NCBI GenBank assembly: GCA_030627025.1
Contig: DAOUSX010000014.1
Coordinates: 1-10,118 of the forward strand
Source: Dehalococcoidia bacterium
Lineage (GTDB): Bacteria > Chloroflexota > Dehalococcoidia > GIF9 > AB-539-J10
Length of the DNA: 10,118 nucleotides
Direction of reading: 5' to 3'
Below, in pieces: positions 6,674 through 10,118 of the stretch. A model generated the notes under the pieces. That model was not told where the DNA came from. It was given only the letters and a program-made list of their open reading frames with translations, and ran no database searches. Each line of letters begins with the position of its first letter. Position 1 is the first letter of the stretch. The position numbers were made by a program, and so were the translations under genes.

Positions 6674-7645
6674 CTAGCTCTCTGGAACCCTCTCCCACAT
6701 ATCACAACGCCCTCCCCACCTGGCTAAAACTTTACCATTACCAGAAATTTGGGAAATTTCACATAAGTTCGGGCAAGCCTTGCATATGAAAGAAGAAGTC
6801 TTGAATTCTACGTCACTGACACCAAATCCCTTAAAGTTACTCTTATGATGATTCTGCTTAATTTCCATTTCCTCATGCACCAGAATAGCAGCTCCTATAG
6901 CGCCCATAAGCTCATTGTGAGGCGGTACATAAACTTCGGAGTCGAAAACCTCATTAAATGCCCTGATTATCCCCTTATTGAACGCGACACCCCCCTGGAA
7001 CACCAATCTGGGTTGAATTTGCTTCCCCAAAGCAACATTGTTAAGATAATTGCGTATTAAGGATTGACATAAACCATAGATAATATCATCGAGAGGATAT
7101 CCCAGTTGCTGCTTATGAATCATGTCTGATTCAGCAAAAACAGTGCACCGCCCAGCAATACGCGCTGGATTTTCACTCCTCAAAGCATGCCCCCCAAAAT
7201 CCTCAATCTTCACATTCAACCTTTCCGCTTGATGTTCCAAGAAACTCCCCGTCCCAGCAGCACACACCGAGTTCATACCAAAATCAATGACCACACCATC
7301 ACGAATTATGATAATCTTGCTATCCTGTCCACCTATTTCAAAAATTGTTTGCACATCAGATATATGTTGCATGGCAGCAACAGCATGAGTGGTGATCTCA
7401 TTCTTCACCAAATCAGCACCAACAAGCACGCCAGCTAGATAACGACCACTTCCAGTAGTGGCTACCCCGCTAATCTCGACTTCAGGCGATATTTGCTTCT
7501 GTATTTCCCTCAACCCCTGTTTCACCATGTTTACCGGATTACCTTGAGTTCGCAGATAGATAGAAGCTATAAGCTGCTCATTCTCATCAAGCAGAGCTAA
7601 TTTTGTGGTGACTGAACCAACATCAACGCCAAGGTAACCCTTCAT
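6674..7645 (-). CDS. HgdC/BcrA-family activase (2-hydroxyacyl-CoA dehydratase activator type)
   Basis: A 323-residue ATPase of the ASKHA fold (BadF/BadG/BcrA/HgdC family). Such proteins form homodimers with one [4Fe-4S] cluster at the interface and use ATP hydrolysis to push a low-potential electron onto a partner enzyme. Visible: phosphate-1 loop DVGSVTTK at 8-15; phosphate-2 GGQDSK at 105-110; C128 in SVCAAGTGSFL and C167 in GRCTVFAESDMIH, which correspond to the cluster ligands C127 and C166 of Acidaminococcus HgdC; and adenosine motif GGVAFN at 218-223. Beyond the standard domain (about 260 residues) is a tail with C288, C291, C295 and C314, which may bind another metal or cluster. The start has a strong Shine-Dalgarno sequence. 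The two dehydratase-like proteins upstream are the obvious partners; the substrate is unknown. Confidence 0.9.
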   Translation of the reverse strand: MKGYLGVDVGSVTTKLALLDENEQLIASIYLRTQGNPVNMVKQGLREIQKQISPEVEISGVATTGSGRYLAGVLVGADLVKNEITTHAVAAMQHISDVQTIFEIGGQDSKIIIIRDGVVIDFGMNSVCAAGTGSFLEHQAERLNVKIEDFGGHALRSENPARIAGRCTVFAESDMIHKQQLGYPLDDIIYGLCQSLIRNYLNNVALGKQIQPRLVFQGGVAFNKGIIRAFNEVFDSEVYVPPHNELMGAIGAAILVHEEMEIKQNHHKSNFKGFGVSDVEFKTSSFICKACPNLCEISQISGNGKVLARWGGRCDMWERVPES

Positions 7646-7647
7646 AT

Positions 7648-7857
7648 CTAGTCTACCCTTCCAAGAGAAGTCCCACCAAATTTCTTAAATTTGCCCCGAT
7701 TAGAGGCTTTTATGTCTTCCTGCAATTCCAGCGCTTTTCTTTGCTTTAATTTTAAAATAGGGTAAAACAAAATTGAACCGATGCTCATAACAATAAAGAA
7801 TACTATCATCCGCTTACTTTTGACAAGCTTGTCTAATACCTTAAACTCGTCTCCCAT
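7648..7857 (-). CDS. Small one-pass membrane protein, unknown function
   Basis: A 69-residue protein I do not recognise. Residues 17-35 (MIVFFIVMSIGSILFYPIL) form a single hydrophobic segment flanked by basic residues on both sides; residues 36-60 are charged and probably helical (KLKQRKALELQEDIK), and the tail is basic with glycines. No cysteine is present, so it does not carry a cluster itself. It starts with ATG 17 bases inside the preceding dehydratase-like gene, behind AGAGG at a short spacing (about 4 bases), and ends 2 bases before the activase start. An ATG at 7809 would give a 53-residue version starting at the membrane segment and remove the overlap. Being tightly packed between two related genes argues that it is real and may tether or assist the module at the membrane. 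Confidence 0.62.
   Translation of the reverse strand: MGDEFKVLDKLVKSKRMIVFFIVMSIGSILFYPILKLKQRKALELQEDIKASNRGKFKKFGGTSLGRVD
7656..7662 (-). promoter_or_regulatory. Ribosome binding site of the activase gene
   Basis: GGAAGGG (minus strand) lies within the end of the small membrane-protein gene, 10 bases before the ATG at 7645. It is one of the strongest such sites in the window and implies independent loading of ribosomes on the activase. Confidence 0.6.
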
Positions 7858-8944
7858 GCTCCCTCTTTCGCCTTCTAAAGCCTATTAAGTCTACGAAAGC
7901 CTCAAGGTGGGTCAACATCCCCTGCTTACTCTGCTGTTCATCGCAAGTAACAGCAAGCACGGGTATATCCTCTTTTGTCGATGTCATAATATTCTCAGCT
8001 ACTATCTCTGGCATACAGGTAAAAGGGGCTAAATGGATTACACCATCAAATCCTTCGTGAGCATAAAGCACTTTCTCCCCTACCGATTCCCAACCATCAC
8101 CACCAATATCATGGTCGATATAAGGACCAGCCAATTTATGAACCTCCCTCCATTCATCTACCCCAAGGTAGTTGAGAAATAGACTATATTTAATCCATCG
8201 GGAAAGAGTCATGGTTCGCTCTACCTCTATTCCTAACTTGCCCAATTCCACTTCTATATCCATATTAGCGAAAGGCTCGATAACCACATAAATCTCCCCA
8301 ACAATGCCCACCTTGAGTGGGTCAGCTACGGGGTCTTTGGGCACCTGGATTACTTTATGGATATATTCTTTAGTTATTTCCTTGACTTCTTTACTCTCAG
8401 TTGCTTCATCAACAGCATTGATAGCCTCCCGGTAAATTCGGCTAGCTGTTCCTTTCTCAACCTCCACTGCCCGTACTTTCTGAACCACCTTTTCTATTTT
8501 ATCCAAAGCAAACAATTTACCGATACCAAAGAAAAATGCTGGAATGATTTCACGCCAAGGGATATTATTGCTCATATCCCGTATAAGTCGCATAATGCTT
8601 ATAAACTTATTGTGAGAGACGTCCAGAGTGAGGAAATGAGCATTGTAACCTAGATCTTGCAGCATTTGTTCCTGACCTTTAGCATAATAACCTAAACGGC
8701 AAATTCCAGTCCCTCTTGCCTGAATCAGAGTATCTGCACCCAGTTCACAAGCTTCAATTAAGCTACCCAAGGTGAGCTTATACGGCAAGCAAGCTTCTTG
8801 CGGTGAGTACTTAACACCGAGGTCTAACGTGCGTTGAGTTATCGGGGGTGGAATTATTACTTCACCATCAGCAGCCCCCAGTCTCCTTGTCATGGCTTTT
8901 ACCGGGATATAAACATTGCCAAAATGAGGAAAGCCTACACGCAT
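7841..8944 (-). CDS. 2-hydroxyacyl-CoA dehydratase-related (DUF2229/HgdB-like) protein, second paralogue
   Basis: A 367-residue protein of the superfamily commonly annotated as acyl-CoA dehydratase activase-related, DUF2229 or CoA-substrate-specific enzyme activase. It begins RVGFPHFGN, has a Rossmann-like N-terminal domain with C52 in ACLPYK and C82 in GTGICRLGYY, a helical middle part (about 110-205), and a second domain with C310 in the APFTCMPEIV motif, then D335-E336 and LEAFVD at 347-352. C52, C82 and C310 are candidate ligands for a [4Fe-4S] cluster, as in HgdA/HgdB-type enzymes. It shares order, cysteines and ending with the preceding gene, so the two are paralogues and may pair. The ATG lies inside the previous gene (10-base overlap) behind AAGGA. 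Reaction and substrate cannot be named from the sequence. Confidence 0.82.
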   Translation of the reverse strand: MRVGFPHFGNVYIPVKAMTRRLGAADGEVIIPPPITQRTLDLGVKYSPQEACLPYKLTLGSLIEACELGADTLIQARGTGICRLGYYAKGQEQMLQDLGYNAHFLTLDVSHNKFISIMRLIRDMSNNIPWREIIPAFFFGIGKLFALDKIEKVVQKVRAVEVEKGTASRIYREAINAVDEATESKEVKEITKEYIHKVIQVPKDPVADPLKVGIVGEIYVVIEPFANMDIEVELGKLGIEVERTMTLSRWIKYSLFLNYLGVDEWREVHKLAGPYIDHDIGGDGWESVGEKVLYAHEGFDGVIHLAPFTCMPEIVAENIMTSTKEDIPVLAVTCDEQQSKQGMLTHLEAFVDLIGFRRRKREHGRRV

Positions 8945-9897
8945 ACTCTTTTCCTTCGTTTAACCATGTCTAAAAAAGCCTCTAATCGAGTAACCAACCC
9001 TCCTTCACTACTATGCTCATCCAGACTAAGCGGTAAAAGAGGTATTTCAGACTCTCTTGCTCGATGCTCCACAATGCTTAACATCATTGAGTCAGGACCA
9101 CATCCAAAAGCAGCGACAATAATTATACCATCCACCCCCGTTTCCAAGTAATATCCTCCAGCGCCGATTATTTCGGGTTCAAATAACCAATGAGGAACAC
9201 CCACCAATCTCCTTGTAGCAGCATCAAGCTCTTCCTGAGATACCATCTCCGGGGTAACAACTTTGACCTCCATCTTCTGCAGCCGTGAAATAAGTCGATG
9301 GCTAACATACTCATCATAGATAATATAGGGATGCCCGATGAGCGCGACGGTGAATGAAGAAGCATTAACATCAGTGGACAACTTGCCATCAATAGCCTGA
9401 AGGGGGGTAATCTTTTCATCCGACATCTTATTCCAGTAATCTAAATTGCTTGCCCAACCTTCCTCTACAGCTTTCTTTAGCTTGAATGGATTGGAGGTAA
9501 AATAGCGTCCCACCGCATAGATATTTCGGTATAAATTATAGCGTCCTTTTTCACAATTTATCTCCGGGGCAAGAAGTGGAGGACTTTCGGGAATTAAAGC
9601 TCTTGCCATATTGGGCAAACCGATAAGCTTGGAGCAATTATAACTCTTCTTACCCAAACTGGTAACAGCGGGGACAAACATCAAGTCACATTTACCTACC
9701 AACGCAATGATATGTCCGAAAAAGACCTTTACCGGCAAGCAAGTATCTTGAACACCTCGCGTAACGCCTGAGTTTAATATGCTTTTGTTGGTTGGCGGTG
9801 ATACCACTACTTCCGCACCCAGCTTCTCCAAGAAAACTTTCCACATGGGATAATACTGGTAATAAAGTAAAGCCCGTGGAATTCCTACCGTAACCAT
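8935..9897 (-). CDS. 2-hydroxyacyl-CoA dehydratase-related (DUF2229-like) protein, first paralogue
   Basis: A 320-residue DUF2229-type protein. The opening GIPRALLYYQYYPMW (5-19) is characteristic, followed by LGAEVVVSPPTNK, C53 in DTCLPVK, C88 in YNCSK, and in the second domain C266 in AAFGCGPDSM; it ends with DEHSSEGG (293-300) and LEAFLD (305-310). In giant activase fusions from other anaerobes, the same kind of domain follows the ATPase domains in one polypeptide; here it is a separate gene. C53, C88 and C266 match the cysteine positions of the next gene. The start is 3 bases after the stop of the M20-type gene, with only a weak AGG before it. It could be a structural partner, a cluster-binding reductase subunit or a half of a heterodimer; no function is assigned. 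Confidence 0.82.
   Translation of the reverse strand: MVTVGIPRALLYYQYYPMWKVFLEKLGAEVVVSPPTNKSILNSGVTRGVQDTCLPVKVFFGHIIALVGKCDLMFVPAVTSLGKKSYNCSKLIGLPNMARALIPESPPLLAPEINCEKGRYNLYRNIYAVGRYFTSNPFKLKKAVEEGWASNLDYWNKMSDEKITPLQAIDGKLSTDVNASSFTVALIGHPYIIYDEYVSHRLISRLQKMEVKVVTPEMVSQEELDAATRRLVGVPHWLFEPEIIGAGGYYLETGVDGIIIVAAFGCGPDSMMLSIVEHRARESEIPLLPLSLDEHSSEGGLVTRLEAFLDMVKRRKRVCV
8952..8956 (-). promoter_or_regulatory. Ribosome binding site of the second dehydratase-like gene
   Basis: AAGGA (minus strand), 7 bases before the ATG at 8944 and inside the end of the preceding gene. It supports the overlapping start. Confidence 0.55.
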
Positions 9898-9900
9898 TGC

Positions 9901-10118
9901 CTAAGAGCTACGAAATTCTTGCTTAATCTTCTCCAACACCTCAGGGCGTCCAATGACATCAACCACGGTCATCGCCATTGCTTTAGCAGCATCTAATAAC
10001 CCCTGGTGTCCAGCCTCAGAAGCAGCAGCGGAAGCAAATTCTGCTGAATGTAAGCAAACGCTGGGAGAGGCAATAGCGACCACGGGATGCATGCTAGGAA
10101 CCACCTGGCTAACATTTC
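9901..10118 (-). CDS. M20-family amidohydrolase/peptidase, C-terminal end (partial)
   Basis: The frame is open to the window edge and ends at TAG 9903-9901, giving 71 whole residues. It reads SQVVPSMHPVVAIA, then HSAEFASAA-SEAGHQGLLDAAKAMA and a final helical tail. This matches the C-terminus of M20 amidohydrolases of the AbgA/AbgB (aminobenzoyl-glutamate hydrolase) and IndA-like type, where the first segment follows a conserved D-x-G-x-V-S-x-V-x-P motif and the histidine of HSxEF is a metal or substrate residue. The metal-binding N-terminal part and dimerisation domain are outside the window, so the substrate is unknown. Only 3 bases separate it from the first DUF2229-like gene, so it is probably in the same transcription unit. 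Confidence 0.75.
   Translation of the reverse strand, partial: NVSQVVPSMHPVVAIASPSVCLHSAEFASAAASEAGHQGLLDAAKAMAMTVVDVIGRPEVLEKIKQEFRSS

Noticed and set aside
9168..9419. Minus-strand 83-codon frame inside the first DUF2229-like gene
   Set aside because: It is rich in leucine, serine, methionine and arginine as expected for an out-of-frame shadow, and lies wholly inside a motif-bearing gene.

Overview
The window is a densely coded bacterial chromosome segment with no intergenic gap longer than about 55 bases, no RNA gene, no insertion sequence and no CRISPR array. The gene set suggests an anaerobic member of the Chloroflexi, most likely Dehalococcoidia-like. It combines rplI-dnaB with DnaD-like and DnaC/DnaI-like helicase-loading genes, a PSP1/RicT protein next to holB, and 2-hydroxyacyl-CoA-dehydratase-type activation genes. 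The taxonomic assignment is an inference from gene content and general appearance, not from a marker gene search.

Layout. Bases 1-1903 are a plus-strand operon fragment: the last 41 codons of a probable lysA, then holB (DNA polymerase III delta' clamp-loader subunit), then a PSP1-domain RicT/YaaT-type protein. It meets the minus-strand genes head-on with only 16 bases between stop codons. Everything from 1920 to 10118 is on the minus strand and, read in the direction of transcription (high to low coordinates), runs: C-terminal part of an M20-type amidohydrolase; two consecutive cysteine-containing proteins of the DUF2229/HgdB-like (2-hydroxyacyl-CoA dehydratase-related) superfamily; a 69-residue one-pass membrane protein; an HgdC/BcrA-type ATP-dependent activase; trxB; rplI; dnaB; a DnaD-like primosome protein; a DnaC/DnaI-like helicase loader; and finally an HNH endonuclease behind its own candidate promoter.

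From the M20 gene to the helicase loader, neighbouring genes overlap or lie within about 12 bases of each other (ATGA and similar junctions), so they probably form one transcription unit with translational coupling. Two functional blocks are joined here. The upstream block looks like a low-potential electron-transfer module: an activase with both cluster cysteines, two paralogous cluster-type partner proteins, a small membrane protein and, next to them, thioredoxin reductase. The downstream block is replication housekeeping: ribosomal protein L9, replicative helicase, a DnaD-like protein and a helicase loader, an arrangement resembling the Firmicutes/phage-style primosome.

The most notable points are the uncharacterised paired dehydratase-like module with its own activase and membrane protein, the long out-of-frame overlap between the dnaD-like and dnaC-like genes, and the near-leaderless promoter candidate with two short palindromes in front of the HNH gene.
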